Shown here: positions 16,186 to 24,669 of the stretch, in pieces
Numbering within the stretch: the first letter of the stretch is position 1
Layout of the letters: every line of letters starts with the position of its first letter
Assembly: GCF_002080455.1 (NCBI RefSeq)
Contig: NZ_CP020555.1
Location: 620,001-684,000 of the forward strand
Length of the DNA stretch: 64,000 nucleotides
Direction of reading: 5' to 3'
From: Streptomyces sp. Sge12
GTDB taxonomy: Bacteria; Actinomycetota; Actinomycetes; Streptomycetales; Streptomycetaceae
Made by a program: the position numbers and the translations under genes
Notes under the pieces: model-generated
Told to the model about the DNA's origin: nothing
Database searches by the model: none
Seen by the model: the letters and a program-made list of their open reading frames with translations, nothing else

Positions 16186-16590
16186 TCAGGCCTGCTGTCC
16201 ACGGGCCTTCTCGGCCCGCTCCGCGTTCTTCTCCTTGATGCGGACGGTCTCCTTGCGGACCTCGGCCTGGGTGGTGCGCTCACGCGTCAGCCACTCGGGG
16301 GCCTCCTGCTTGAGCGCTTCGATCTGCTCCGTGGTGAGGGGCTCGGTGACCCCGCCGCGGGCGAGGCCCGCGATGGACACGCCGAGCTTGGCCGCCACCA
16401 CCGGTCGGGGGTGCGGACCGTTGGCGCGCAGATCCTTCAGCCACTGGGGCGGATCGGCCTGGAGCGCACTCAATTCGCTGCGCGAGACGACACCCTCCTG
16501 GAACTCTGCGGGGGTGGCCTCGAGGTACACGCCCAGCTTCTTCGCCGCGGTCGCGGGCTTCATCGTCTGGGTGTTCTGGTGCGACGTCAT
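16186..16590 (-). CDS. DUF5997 family protein
   Basis: A 134-residue protein, mainly helical, with the family pattern MKPATAAKKLGVYLEATPAEFQ ... SRSELSALQADPPQWLKDLRANGPHPRPVVAAKLGVSIAGLARGG, then a Lys/Glu/Arg-rich C-terminal helix. Residues 60-85 look like a DNA-binding or helical-hairpin motif, but no known fold can be claimed. It is divergent from the LysR-sensor-like gene 58 bases away; this pairing recurs in Streptomyces, so the two probably share a promoter region and a process. Confidence 0.8.
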   Translation of the reverse strand: MTSHQNTQTMKPATAAKKLGVYLEATPAEFQEGVVSRSELSALQADPPQWLKDLRANGPHPRPVVAAKLGVSIAGLARGGVTEPLTTEQIEALKQEAPEWLTRERTTQAEVRKETVRIKEKNAERAEKARGQQA

Positions 16591-16648
16591 GGTGTCAAGA
16601 GTATCGAGCGTGTGCGCTACCTCCGACCACGACCGGTAACCTTGCGGG

Positions 16649-17449
16649 GTGACAGGCTCGGAAGTACCCCATTCGTTCCGGCTCGCTTATGTCCCCGGGG
16701 TGACACCCAGCAAGTGGGTGCGTATCTGGAACGAGCGGCTGCCCGACGTCCCGCTGACCCTGGTCGCGGTGTCCCCGACCGAGGCGTTCGGCGTACTGCG
16801 GGCGGGCGGTGCCGACGCCGGATTCGTGCGGCTGCCGGTGGACCGTACGGACCTCAGCGCGATCCCCCTCTACACCGAGACCACGGTGGTGGTGGTCCCC
16901 AAGGACCACCTCGTGGCCGCGGCGGAAGAGGTGTCCCTCGAGGATCTCGCCGACGAGATCGTGTTCCATCCCCTCGACGACACCCTGGAGTGGGAGCAGC
17001 TGCCGGGCAAGCCGGCGATCGAGCGTCCCGCGACGACGGCGGACGCGATCGAGCTGGTGGCCGCCGGGGTGGGCGTGCTGGTCGTCCCGCAGTCGCTCGC
17101 CCGTCTGCACCACCGCAAGGACCTGACGTACCGGCCCGTCGCGGACGCGCCCGCCTCGCGGGTCGCGCTGTCGTGGCCGCAGGAGGAGACCACCGACCTG
17201 GTGGAGGAGTTCATCGGGATCGTTCGCGGCCGGACCGTGAACAGCACGCGGGGCCGCGCACCGACCCCGCCGCAGCCGAAGGCGAAGCGCAAGCGCCCCG
17301 AAACGGGTGCGGGAGCGGGCGGCAAGGCGGGATCCGGCAGAGCGGGATCCGGCAGGTCGACGTCCGGAAAGCCGGCGGGCAAGAACGCCCGCGGTGGTTC
17401 CGGCGCCCCCAAGGGCGCCAAGGGCGGCAAGCCCCGCCGCCGTCCGTAA
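16649..17449 (+). CDS. LysR substrate-binding domain protein without HTH
   Basis: A 266-residue protein from the GTG at 16649. Residues 1-185 are a LysR-type effector domain (SFRLAYVPGVTPSKWVRIW, LRAGGADAGFVRLPVDR, TTVVVVPKDHLVAA, VAAGVGVLVVPQSLARLHH). The winged-helix DNA-binding domain normally N-terminal to it is absent. Residues about 195-266 are a highly basic, Gly/Ser/Lys-rich disordered tail that could bind nucleic acid non-specifically. It may sense a small molecule and work with the divergent DUF5997 protein. No frame upstream encodes the missing HTH, so this is not a simple frameshift. Confidence 0.85.
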   Translation: MTGSEVPHSFRLAYVPGVTPSKWVRIWNERLPDVPLTLVAVSPTEAFGVLRAGGADAGFVRLPVDRTDLSAIPLYTETTVVVVPKDHLVAAAEEVSLEDLADEIVFHPLDDTLEWEQLPGKPAIERPATTADAIELVAAGVGVLVVPQSLARLHHRKDLTYRPVADAPASRVALSWPQEETTDLVEEFIGIVRGRTVNSTRGRAPTPPQPKAKRKRPETGAGAGGKAGSGRAGSGRSTSGKPAGKNARGGSGAPKGAKGGKPRRRP

Positions 17450-17529
17450 CGGGCGCCCGGGCCGACAACGGCAGGGTGCCGACGGCCTGGCTTCGGGCTC
17501 CGGATCGCCGCGCGGTGTATGCAGGAGGG

Positions 17530-18666
17530 ATGGAACTCCGGCCGTCGCACCCACCTCACCGCCGGTCCTCGAAGGTGAGCCACGCACAGCTGGCGGTCCC
17601 GTTCGCGCTGATCGCCGTCGTGACCCTGGTCGACGTGCTCGCTCCTCCCGACGTGCACCTCGGGCCGTTCCTCGTCGCCGCTCCGGCCGTGACCGCTTCG
17701 TTCGCGGGGCCGTGGATGACGGGCTTCGTCGGGCTGGTCGCCGTACTGGCGCAGGTGGTGGTCGCGATGGCGCGCACCAGCCTGACCGACCTGAACCACA
17801 CCTTCCAGATCATCGCGCTCGTGATGATCTCGGTGTTCGTGACCTTCTTCGCCCACCTGCGCGAGGTGCACGAGAAGAAAGTGATCCAGCTGCGCTCGGT
17901 GGCGGAGACCGCCCAGGAGGTGGTCCTGCGGCCGCTGCCCGACCGGATCGGACCGCTGCGCGTCGCCTCCGTGTACCTGGCCGCCGCGGCCGAGGCCCAG
18001 ATCGGCGGCGACCTGTACGCCGCCGCACGCACGGGGCCGGGCAGGAGTACGGGCGGGGGCGCGGGCAGGGGCACCCGGCTGATCATCGGTGACGTCCGGG
18101 GCAAGGGGCTGGAGGCGGTCGGGGACGCGGCGCTCGTACTCGGCGCCTTCCGGGCCTCCGCGCACCAGGAGGCCGGGCTGCCGGGTCTGGTGAACTACCT
18201 GGAGGCGGCGGTCACCACGGACCTGGACGGCGCCGGGGACCAGGGCGAAAGCTTCGTGACCGCGGCCGTGCTGGAGATCCCCGACACCGAGCCGGTCGTG
18301 CACCTCGTCAGCTGCGGCCATCCCCCGCCGCTGCTCGTGCGGCGGTCCGGCGGCGCCGTCCGGCTGGAGGTGTCCCGGCCGTCGCCGCCGCTGGGCCTCG
18401 CCGGGCTCGTGACCTCGGCCGTCACCGCGCAGACCTTCGCGTTCGCCGAGGGTGACCTCCTGCTGCTGTACACGGACGGTGTCCTGGAGGCGCGCGACGG
18501 GGCGGGCGCCTTCTACCCGCTGGCGGAGCGGGTGAGCGCGTGGTCGGGCCTGCCTCCGCAGGCGCTGCTGGACCGGGTGTGCGCGGACCTGCTCGCGCAC
18601 GCGGCCGGCAACACCCTGGACGACGACGCGGCGATGGTGGCGATCGAGCGACCCGTGCGTCCGTAG
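17530..18666 (+). CDS. Membrane-anchored PP2C/SpoIIE-type serine phosphatase
   Basis: A 378-residue protein from the ATG at 17530, which follows GCAGGAGGG; the frame remains open far upstream but that part overlaps other genes. Residues about 18-110 form three membrane helices (VPFALIAVVTLVDVLA, FLVAAPAVTASFAGPWMTG, IIALVMISVFVTFF). Residues about 135-375 are a SpoIIE phosphatase: EAQIGGDLYAA, a GDVRGKGLEA metal motif, SCGHPPPLLV, LLLLYTDGVLEA and DDDAAMVAI. It should dephosphorylate anti-sigma antagonists in a partner-switching pathway. No antagonist gene is adjacent. Confidence 0.9.
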   Translation: MELRPSHPPHRRSSKVSHAQLAVPFALIAVVTLVDVLAPPDVHLGPFLVAAPAVTASFAGPWMTGFVGLVAVLAQVVVAMARTSLTDLNHTFQIIALVMISVFVTFFAHLREVHEKKVIQLRSVAETAQEVVLRPLPDRIGPLRVASVYLAAAAEAQIGGDLYAAARTGPGRSTGGGAGRGTRLIIGDVRGKGLEAVGDAALVLGAFRASAHQEAGLPGLVNYLEAAVTTDLDGAGDQGESFVTAAVLEIPDTEPVVHLVSCGHPPPLLVRRSGGAVRLEVSRPSPPLGLAGLVTSAVTAQTFAFAEGDLLLLYTDGVLEARDGAGAFYPLAERVSAWSGLPPQALLDRVCADLLAHAAGNTLDDDAAMVAIERPVRP

Positions 18667-18702
18667 CCGCGGCCGGGGCCGGGGGTTTGCCAGAATCGGA
18701 TC

Positions 18703-19074
18703 ATGCTGACCATAGGAACGATCGTCATGGGTGCCGAGGACGTACGGCGGGCCGCGGACTTCTGGAGCCGGGCGCTCGGGTACGTACCGCGGGACGGGGA
18801 GGTGGACGAGGACTGGACCGTCCTGGTCCCGGCGGACGGGGCCGGCCCGGGTCTGGCGCTCGGCCGCAGCGTCACGCCCGTACAGGAGCGTCCGCGCGTT
18901 CACCTCGACCTGTACGCGGCGGACGCGGCCGAGCAGGAGGCCGAGGTGGCGCGGCTGGTGGCGCTCGGTGCGCGCCACGTCGACTGGGACTCGTATCCGC
19001 AGGACCCCGACTTCGTGGTGCTGGCCGACCCCGAGGGCAACCGCTTCTGCGTCATCGACGCCGCGCACGGCTGA
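18703..19074 (+). CDS. VOC superfamily protein
   Basis: A 123-residue protein with the glyoxalase-like pattern: GTIVMGAEDVRRAADFWSRALGY at the start, a RPRVHLDLYAADAAEQ strand (metal His) and a terminal LADPEGNRFCVID (metal Glu). Close in layout to the VOC proteins at 12978 and 20832. It starts 36 bases after the phosphatase stop and may be in the same transcript. Confidence 0.85.
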   Translation: MLTIGTIVMGAEDVRRAADFWSRALGYVPRDGEVDEDWTVLVPADGAGPGLALGRSVTPVQERPRVHLDLYAADAAEQEAEVARLVALGARHVDWDSYPQDPDFVVLADPEGNRFCVIDAAHG

Positions 19075-19151
19075 GAGCCGGGGGTCCGCAACGCCGCTTC
19101 CTCAGCCCCTGCTTACCCCTGCCTTAAGCGGAACCTAAGACTCATTGGGGG

Positions 19152-19185
19152 CGCACCGAAACGAACGAATGTCCGTTTCGGTGCG
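19152..19185. promoter_or_regulatory. Perfect 12-bp inverted repeat upstream of chitinase
   Basis: CGCACCGAAACG at 19152-19163 and its exact complement CGTTTCGGTGCG at 19174-19185 flank a 10-base centre. It lies 53 bases before the chitinase ATG and 77 bases after the VOC stop. It could be an operator or a terminator of the VOC gene. It does not resemble a DasR site. Confidence 0.55.
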
Positions 19186-19238
19186 GATACCGTGCTGCCG
19201 GATCCCCAACTCCCCAGTAACACAGAGGCAGGCACGCG

Positions 19239-20723
19239 ATGGGCAGCACAGTCGGGCACCGGCGCAGGACGAGTCGTACGGCGAAGGTCACGGGCGCGAT
19301 CGTGGCCGCGGCGGTGATCGGTGGAGCGGCCTTCGCCCTCACCGGAACCGCCCAGGCGACCTCCGTCGGCGCCGTGTACACGAAGTCCAGCTCGTGGAGC
19401 GGCGGTTACACCGGCCAGTACGTCATCACCAACAGCACGGGGCAGGCCCGGTCGGACTGGACCCTCCAGTTCGACCTGCCGGCCGGCACGAAGATCGACT
19501 CTCTCTGGAACGGCACCCACACGGTTTCCGGGCGTCGCGTCACCGTCAAGCCCGCCGCCTGGAACGCGCAGCTGGCCGCCGGGGCTTCCGTCACCGTCGG
19601 CTTCGTCGCAAGTGGCACCGGTACGCTCGGCGACCCGACCGGGTGCCTGATCGACGGGGTGAAGTGCTCGGTCGACCAGGGCGCCACCGCTCAGCCCAGT
19701 GGGCGCCCCACCGCCCGGCCCACCGTCACCGCGAGCCCGGCGCCGACCGCGCCCGTGACGTCGGCCGCGCCCACCGGCACCACGTCGCCCTCCCCCACGG
19801 CCACGGTCCCCACCCCCGCTCCCGGGGGCGGAGGCGCGCGCTTCGCCCCGTACGTGGACACCTCGCTGTACCCCGCGTACGACCTGCTCGACACCGCGAC
19901 GAAGACCGGCGTGAAGGAGTTCCACCTCGCCTTCATCACCTCCGGCGGCAGCTGCGCACCGCTGTGGGGCGGCGTGACCGACCTCGCGAGCGACAAGGTC
20001 GCCGCCCAGATCGGTGCGCTGCGCGCCAAGGGCGGCGACGTGCGGGTGTCGTTCGGCGGGGCCGCCGGACACGAACTGGCCCTGAACTGCGCCACCGTGG
20101 ACGAGCTCGCCGCCGCGTACGGCAAGGTCGTCGACCAGTACCGGCTCACGAAGGTCGACTTCGACATCGAGGGCGCCGCCCTGCCGGACACCGCGGCCAA
20201 CGCCCGCCGCGCACAGGCCATCGCCCGGCTCCAGAAGTCCCACCCGGGCCTGGACGTCGCCTTCACCCTGCCCGTGATGCCCGAGGGCCTCACCCAGCCG
20301 GGCGTGGCGCTGCTGGCCGACGCCAAGAAGAACGGCGTACGGGTCGACGCCGTCAACATCATGGCGATGGACTACGGCCCGGCGTACAGCGGGGACATGG
20401 GCCAGTACGCCGTCCAGGCGGCGACGGCCACGCAGGCGCAGATCAAGGGCGTGCTCGGGCTCTCCGACGCGGCGGCGTGGAAGGCCGTGGCCGTCACACC
20501 GATGATCGGTGTGAACGATGTCACGAGCGAGATCTTCACGGTGGCGGACGCGACGCAGCTCGTGGAGTTCGCGGCGTCGAAGGGGATCGGCCGACTGGCC
20601 ATGTGGTCCTCCACGCGCGACAAGCAGTGCGCGGCGGGCGCCGTCAACCACGCCGACGCGACGTGCAGTTCGATCCTCCAGCAGCCCTTGGCCTTCACCA
20701 GGGCGTTCTCGGCGCTCAAGTAG
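19239..20723 (+). CDS. Secreted chitinase: CBM2 plus GH18 catalytic domain
   Basis: A 494-residue precursor. Residues 1-40 form an Arg-rich signal peptide ending TAQA. Residues about 41-147 are a family 2 carbohydrate-binding module (SSSWSGGYTGQYVITN, conserved Trp residues, one Cys pair at 136/143). Residues 150-197 are a Pro/Thr/Ser linker. Residues 200-494 are a GH18 barrel with SFGGAAGHEL and the catalytic DxxDxDxE-type motif VDFDIEG, acid Glu311; NIMAMDYGPAYSGDM supplies the substrate Tyr/Asp. It hydrolyses chitin outside the cell, the CBM giving polymer binding. A perfect hairpin terminates the gene. Confidence 0.92.
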   Translation: MGSTVGHRRRTSRTAKVTGAIVAAAVIGGAAFALTGTAQATSVGAVYTKSSSWSGGYTGQYVITNSTGQARSDWTLQFDLPAGTKIDSLWNGTHTVSGRRVTVKPAAWNAQLAAGASVTVGFVASGTGTLGDPTGCLIDGVKCSVDQGATAQPSGRPTARPTVTASPAPTAPVTSAAPTGTTSPSPTATVPTPAPGGGGARFAPYVDTSLYPAYDLLDTATKTGVKEFHLAFITSGGSCAPLWGGVTDLASDKVAAQIGALRAKGGDVRVSFGGAAGHELALNCATVDELAAAYGKVVDQYRLTKVDFDIEGAALPDTAANARRAQAIARLQKSHPGLDVAFTLPVMPEGLTQPGVALLADAKKNGVRVDAVNIMAMDYGPAYSGDMGQYAVQAATATQAQIKGVLGLSDAAAWKAVAVTPMIGVNDVTSEIFTVADATQLVEFAASKGIGRLAMWSSTRDKQCAAGAVNHADATCSSILQQPLAFTRAFSALK

Positions 20724-20731
20724 CCGCACCC

Positions 20732-20772
20732 CGGCCCCCACCGGCACGCCGGGCGCGCCGGTGGGGGCCGGA
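20732..20772 (+). terminator. Strong hairpin terminator after chitinase
   Basis: A perfect 15-bp stem (CCGGCCCCCACCGGC / GCCGGTGGGGGCCGG) with an 11-base loop begins 9 bases after the chitinase stop. Confidence 0.8.
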
Positions 20773-20831
20773 GGGGGCCGGAGGGAATTTCCGGTGGTGC
20801 AACGAGCGGGGGCTGGGGCAGGCTGGGCCGC

Positions 20832-21209
20832 ATGGTTTCGGTGGTGCAGAACGTAGCGATCGACTGTTCGGATGCCTATGGGCTGGCCCGCTTCTGGAGC
20901 GAAGCGACCGGTTGCCCGCTTCATCCGGAGTCCCGCCCGGGCGACCGGGAGACCCAGGTGATGCTTCCCGAGGGCCCGCTGCTGTACTTCAACCAAGTGC
21001 CGGAGCCGAAGACCGTGAAGAACCGGATCCACTTGTGCCTGCGTCCGACGACCTCGCGCGAGGAGGAGGTCGAACGGCTGCTGCGTCTCGGAGCCACCCT
21101 GGTCGCCGATCGGCGGGAACCCGGCGGCGCCGGCTGGGCGGTCCTCGCCGACCCCGAGGGCAACGAGTTCTGTGTCCTGCGGAGCCAGTCCGATCGCGCG
21201 GGGGCATGA
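20832..21209 (+). CDS. VOC superfamily (Glyoxalase_6) protein
   Basis: A 125-residue protein: VQNVAIDCSDAYGLARFWSEATG at the start, YFNQVPEPKTVKNRIHLCLRP (typical Glyoxalase_6 'E.K..KNR.H.DL', with Cys in place of the usual Asp), and LADPEGNEFCVLRS at the end. Function unknown. It stands alone behind the chitinase terminator. Confidence 0.85.
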   Translation: MVSVVQNVAIDCSDAYGLARFWSEATGCPLHPESRPGDRETQVMLPEGPLLYFNQVPEPKTVKNRIHLCLRPTTSREEEVERLLRLGATLVADRREPGGAGWAVLADPEGNEFCVLRSQSDRAGA

Positions 21210-21405
21210 GGGCGGCGCGTCTCGCCCTGCCGACCGATCGTTTGGTTCCCGCACGCCCCCTCCGCGCAACTGCCGCCGCCCCGGCCGCACTTGTACGACG
21301 GGCCCGGCCGGAGCACAGTGAGGGCGGCGGGTACGGGGGCGGCGCCGCTCGGCCCCGGCGCGTCATGTGCAACGCACCGGATCCGAGGAACAGGAGCCCA
21401 GGGGC

Positions 21406-22203
21406 ATGCCCATCCAGCAGAGGATCGACCACCCCACCAACTGGATCATCCAGGTGGACATCGAGGACGTGAGCGCGCTCGCCCTGCACGGTGCACCCGC
21501 CGGTGAGCGGCTCGTGGTGTTCGTGACGGAGACCCACCACAACACGCGGTACGACAGTGACCGGCGCGACGAGATCGTCCGGCGGCTGTCCTCGCACCCC
21601 AAGGTCACGCTCGTCCTCGAACGGGACATCAGCCCCATCCCGCCCGCGCCCAACATGGTGGTGGAATCCACCGCAGGCCTGGCCTCCGGCGACACCAAGC
21701 GCGACGACACGGTGATTGCGCAGCTCGTCGAGCACCTGAACCGGCTGCCCGCCGGGCAGAAGGGCCGGTCGATCGTGTTCCTCTTCGGGGCCGACCACTT
21801 CGACAAGCTCACCACCCGCCTCGACACGGCCCTGCCGGAAGCGGTGACGCTCCGCCACTTCCCCTCGATCCGGGACCAGCTGGACTCCCTGAGCACCGCC
21901 GCCGCCCCGCAGCCCGGCCCCAACGACCGGCCGATCGGCTGGGTCCGCACGAGCCAGTTCGCGGCGAACGAGGGTCAGGAGGCCCTCAACTGCGAACTCC
22001 TGCGACGCGGCCTCGCACCCGTTCCCTACCAGGTCCACGTCCACTCGGCGGGCGTCTTCGCGTGGGGCAAATTCGGCTTCCACCTCCACACCTCGAACCA
22101 GTCGATCATCGATCGCGCCACCTCCCTCGTCGACGACGGCACCCTCCCCCTCATGATCCGCGACCCCAAGGAGATCAAGGGCCTCGAAGGCCGGGTCGGC
22201 TGA
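21406..22203 (+). CDS. Unrecognised 265-residue protein
   Basis: I do not recognise a family. The ATG at 21406 follows CAGGAGCCCAGGGGC; an upstream in-frame ATG at 21367 has no ribosome binding site. The protein is soluble with alternating strands and helices. Visible segments are WIIQVDIEDVSALALHGAP, RLVVFVTETHHNTRYDSDRR, RSIVFLFGADHFDKLTTRL and a His/Trp-rich C-terminus (HVHSAGVFAWGKFGFHLHTS). The His and Asp content suggests a metal-binding or nucleotide-related fold, but this is only an impression. No operon partner is close. Confidence 0.7.
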   Translation: MPIQQRIDHPTNWIIQVDIEDVSALALHGAPAGERLVVFVTETHHNTRYDSDRRDEIVRRLSSHPKVTLVLERDISPIPPAPNMVVESTAGLASGDTKRDDTVIAQLVEHLNRLPAGQKGRSIVFLFGADHFDKLTTRLDTALPEAVTLRHFPSIRDQLDSLSTAAAPQPGPNDRPIGWVRTSQFAANEGQEALNCELLRRGLAPVPYQVHVHSAGVFAWGKFGFHLHTSNQSIIDRATSLVDDGTLPLMIRDPKEIKGLEGRVG

Positions 22204-22268
22204 CAACCGCGGCCGTCCTGCCGGGTGAACCCGCCTGCCACCCCCACCTCACGGCGGTACGGCCCCGC

Positions 22269-22490
22269 TCAGTCCGGGGGCTCGGACGAGCCCTCGGCGG
22301 CGTCGTCGTCCGGATCCGCGGACTCCGGTGCGTCCTGCGCCCGGCGGGGGCTTTCGGAGTCCGCGTCGTCCGGGCCGCCGCTCCCGGGCAGATCGGGCGC
22401 GCCGTCGCCGATCGGGGGCAGGTCGGGGGTGACCGGGTCCTCGCTCTCCGGGACGGGGGCCGGCAGGTCGGGTCGTCGATCGGGGCTCAT
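22269..22490 (-). CDS. Small acidic, probably disordered protein
   Basis: A 73-residue protein from the ATG at 22490, preceded by AGAAGG. It is almost wholly Pro, Asp, Glu, Ser and Gly (PDRRPDLPAPVPESEDPV, then a DADSESPRRAQDAPESADPDDD segment), with no aromatic residue. Such short acidic proteins are common in Streptomyces and of unknown role. Composition-driven false prediction is possible. Confidence 0.5.
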   Translation of the reverse strand: MSPDRRPDLPAPVPESEDPVTPDLPPIGDGAPDLPGSGGPDDADSESPRRAQDAPESADPDDDAAEGSSEPPD

Positions 22491-22753
22491 GGCACCTTCT
22501 TCGCTCGGTGAACGTGCGCCTCGCCTACCCGGGTCCCCGGGCCGCATGCGCCAATGCCCGTGCTTCGGGCGAGCGGTGGGGCATTTGCCTGCGGTCGATC
22601 ACACAGAGCGTCAGCACGGCCGCGCGTACCGGGTGGACGTCGCGTCGCCGAGGTGCCGGCCGCGCGGCGAAGCCGGAGCGGCCACGGGCACGACGGCCGA
22701 CCCACCGCCAAAATCACTGTCCGATGATCGGAAGATGGTGATAGACATCCGGC

Positions 22754-23554
22754 GTGGAAAAGAATCTTGAGTTCCCCGACCTGCTGCGACTGATCGATGA
22801 ACGGTCGATCGCCTTCCGCGCCGCGGTCGCCGCCGCGCCCAGTCTCGACGCACAGGTACCGACCTGCCCCGAGTGGACGCTGTTCGATCTGGTGAAGCAC
22901 CTGGGTGGGGGAGACCGTTTCTGGGCCGCCATCGTCGGCGCGGGGCCTGCCGACGCTCCCCCGGCCGAGGCCGCCGCTGCGCGCGCCGCTCTGGAAGTGC
23001 CGCGGGAGCGTGAGGCCCTGCTGGCCTGGCTGGCCGCGTCCACGCAGCTTCTGCTGAGCGCCCTGCGCGAGGCAGGCTCGGAGGGCGGTTGCTGGACGTG
23101 GTGGCCTGCGTCGCAGTCACCGCAGACCTCCGGCGCTGTCGCCCGGCACCGGGCCCAGGAGACCGCGGTGCACACGTACGACGTCCGGCTCACCGGGGGC
23201 GCCCCGCAGCCGCTGCCGGTCGAGCTGGCACTCGACGGTGTGGAGGAGTTCCTGTTCACCGTCTGCGGAACGCCGAGTGCCTGGCCGCACAAGCCCACGG
23301 CCTTCGACTTCCACGCCTCCGAGGGCCGCTCCTGGCGTCTCACGGTCGACGGCGACGGCGCACGCTCCACCCGCATCCCCGCGCCCACTGCCGCGACCGG
23401 CGAGGCCTCGGACGCGGCCGGCGCCTCCGTCCACGGCACGGCCAGTGAGTTGGTCCTCTACTTGTACGACCGTATCCGGGCCGACTCGTTGCACGTCGAC
23501 GGGGACGCAGGGCTGCTCGACCTGCTCCGCGCCTGGGAGCCGGAGGAGAAGTAG
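22754..23554 (+). CDS. Maleylpyruvate isomerase-type (MDMPI) mycothiol-dependent family protein
   Basis: A 266-residue protein from the GTG at 22754. The N-terminal DinB-like helical bundle shows VPTCPEWTLFDLVKHLGGGDRFWA, with the His and Glu of the MDMPI metal site, and RHRAQETAVHTYDV with two more His. The C-terminal domain (ELVLYLYDRIRADSLHVDGD) is the SCP2-like MDMPI C-domain. Members are thiol-S-transferases or isomerases using mycothiol. The substrate is not deducible. A small palindrome CCGATGATCGG at 22721-22731 lies just upstream and could be an operator. Confidence 0.85.
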   Translation: MEKNLEFPDLLRLIDERSIAFRAAVAAAPSLDAQVPTCPEWTLFDLVKHLGGGDRFWAAIVGAGPADAPPAEAAAARAALEVPREREALLAWLAASTQLLLSALREAGSEGGCWTWWPASQSPQTSGAVARHRAQETAVHTYDVRLTGGAPQPLPVELALDGVEEFLFTVCGTPSAWPHKPTAFDFHASEGRSWRLTVDGDGARSTRIPAPTAATGEASDAAGASVHGTASELVLYLYDRIRADSLHVDGDAGLLDLLRAWEPEEK

Positions 23555-23568
23555 GACGCGGCGGGGGC

Positions 23569-24240
23569 TCAGGTGGGCTGTCCCGGGGTTTTGCGTGCGA
23601 GCAGCTGGACTTCCTGGAACTGCCGTCGGTCGGTGGGCTGCGGCGCGCGAATCGTCCGGGCCACCTCGGCCAACCCGCATGCGCGCAGCATCGCGGCGAG
23701 GTGGTCGGGCGCCCATCGATAGGCGGGTGCGACCGCGTGATCGTAGACCTGCGTCGGGCGAGTGGGGCCCTCGCTCGCCGAGAAGCCGATCAGAAGGTGG
23801 CCGCCGGGCGCCAGCACACGATGGAACTCGGCGAGGACGGCGGGGAGTTCCTCCGGTGGAGTGTGGATGATGGACCAGCGTGACAGCACGCCGCCGAGCC
23901 CGCCGTCGTCGATGTTCAACGCGGCCATGGAGCCCACGTCGAACTGCAGGCCCGGATAGGCCTGTCGAGCCAGCTCGATCATCGTGGGAGAGACGTCGAC
24001 TCCGTACGCCGCCAGCCCCAGCCCGTCCAGATGGGCGGTGATATGGCCGGGCCCGCACCCCAGGTCCGCGACCCGGCCGCCCCCACCGGTGCGTACGGCC
24101 TCGGCGAAGACACCCAGGACGGCACGGTCCAGGGGGCTGTCCCGCAGGCTGTCGCGGAACAGCTCCGCATAGGTGGCGGCAGCGGCGTCGTAGGCCGCGC
24201 GGGTGGCGCTGAGGACATCGTGTTCGACCATGTTCGCCAC
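23569..24240 (-). CDS. Class I SAM-dependent methyltransferase
   Basis: A 223-residue protein with canonical motifs: motif I VADLGCGPGHITAHL, AYGVDVSPTMIELAR, motif III-like LSRWSIIHTPPEELPAVLAEF, and APGGHLLIGF. It begins MANMVEHDVLSATRAAYDAAAATYAELF, as in UbiE/COQ5-like methyltransferases. It is convergent with the MDMPI gene (14-base gap). The substrate is unknown. Confidence 0.88.
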   Translation of the reverse strand: MANMVEHDVLSATRAAYDAAAATYAELFRDSLRDSPLDRAVLGVFAEAVRTGGGGRVADLGCGPGHITAHLDGLGLAAYGVDVSPTMIELARQAYPGLQFDVGSMAALNIDDGGLGGVLSRWSIIHTPPEELPAVLAEFHRVLAPGGHLLIGFSASEGPTRPTQVYDHAVAPAYRWAPDHLAAMLRACGLAEVARTIRAPQPTDRRQFQEVQLLARKTPGQPT

Positions 24241-24669
24241 AGTAGACCCGATGGAAGGCCGTCGGCCGGTCGACGGCCTACCGCCTACCGCCGACCGCCG
24301 ACCGCCGACCGCCGACCGCCGACCGCCCGCAGCGCGTTCTGCCTGACGTCTTCTCAGACTCTCCGAACTCCGTGCGGGAAAAGGCGTTTACGGGACGGGA
24401 ACCGGGTCAGACGCGTGAATACGGAAGCGAGCACCTCACGGTGGCGCTTCCGGAGCGGGCCCCGCCGCATGGCTGTCGTTCCCCCCGGCGTCATGCGGCA
24501 GGCCCGCCCGCACGACGGGCTGCCGCCCGGATCCGTACGGCATCCGGCCCCCCGTGTCCCGGCCCCTCCCCCGGCCGGGCACCGGGGGCGTCCGGTGGGC
24601 CCTCGGCGCCGGCGCTCGTACCGCCGTCCCCGGGCAACGGGTCCCGACGGCAGCAGCCCGGCGCCGTAC
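24241..24669. other. Gene-free stretch of about 430 bases
   Basis: Lies upstream of the methyltransferase start and downstream of the 24670-25320 gene. It holds a heptamer tandem repeat at 24277-24325. The remainder is very GC-rich without a credible coding frame. Confidence 0.4.
24277..24325. repeat. Seven-copy heptamer tandem repeat
   Basis: Two CCTACCG units are followed by five CCGACCG units, 49 bases in all, ending at CCCGC. It lies 37 bases upstream of the methyltransferase start. It is a slippage-prone microsatellite, likely variable between strains. Confidence 0.8.

Noticed and set aside
16649..17449. LysR-sensor gene as a frameshifted full LysR regulator
   Set aside because: No HTH coding is present in any frame upstream up to the divergent gene 58 bases away.
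15589..17529. A plus-strand open frame continuing upstream of the PP2C phosphatase across the YdeI, DUF5997 and LysR-sensor genes
   Set aside because: The translation upstream of 17530 is Arg/Gly/Ala-rich shadow; the real start is the ATG at 17530 with GGAGGG and a membrane-helix N-terminus.
24277..24325. Possible CRISPR-like array
   Set aside because: Units are 7 bases with no spacers; it is a simple tandem microsatellite.
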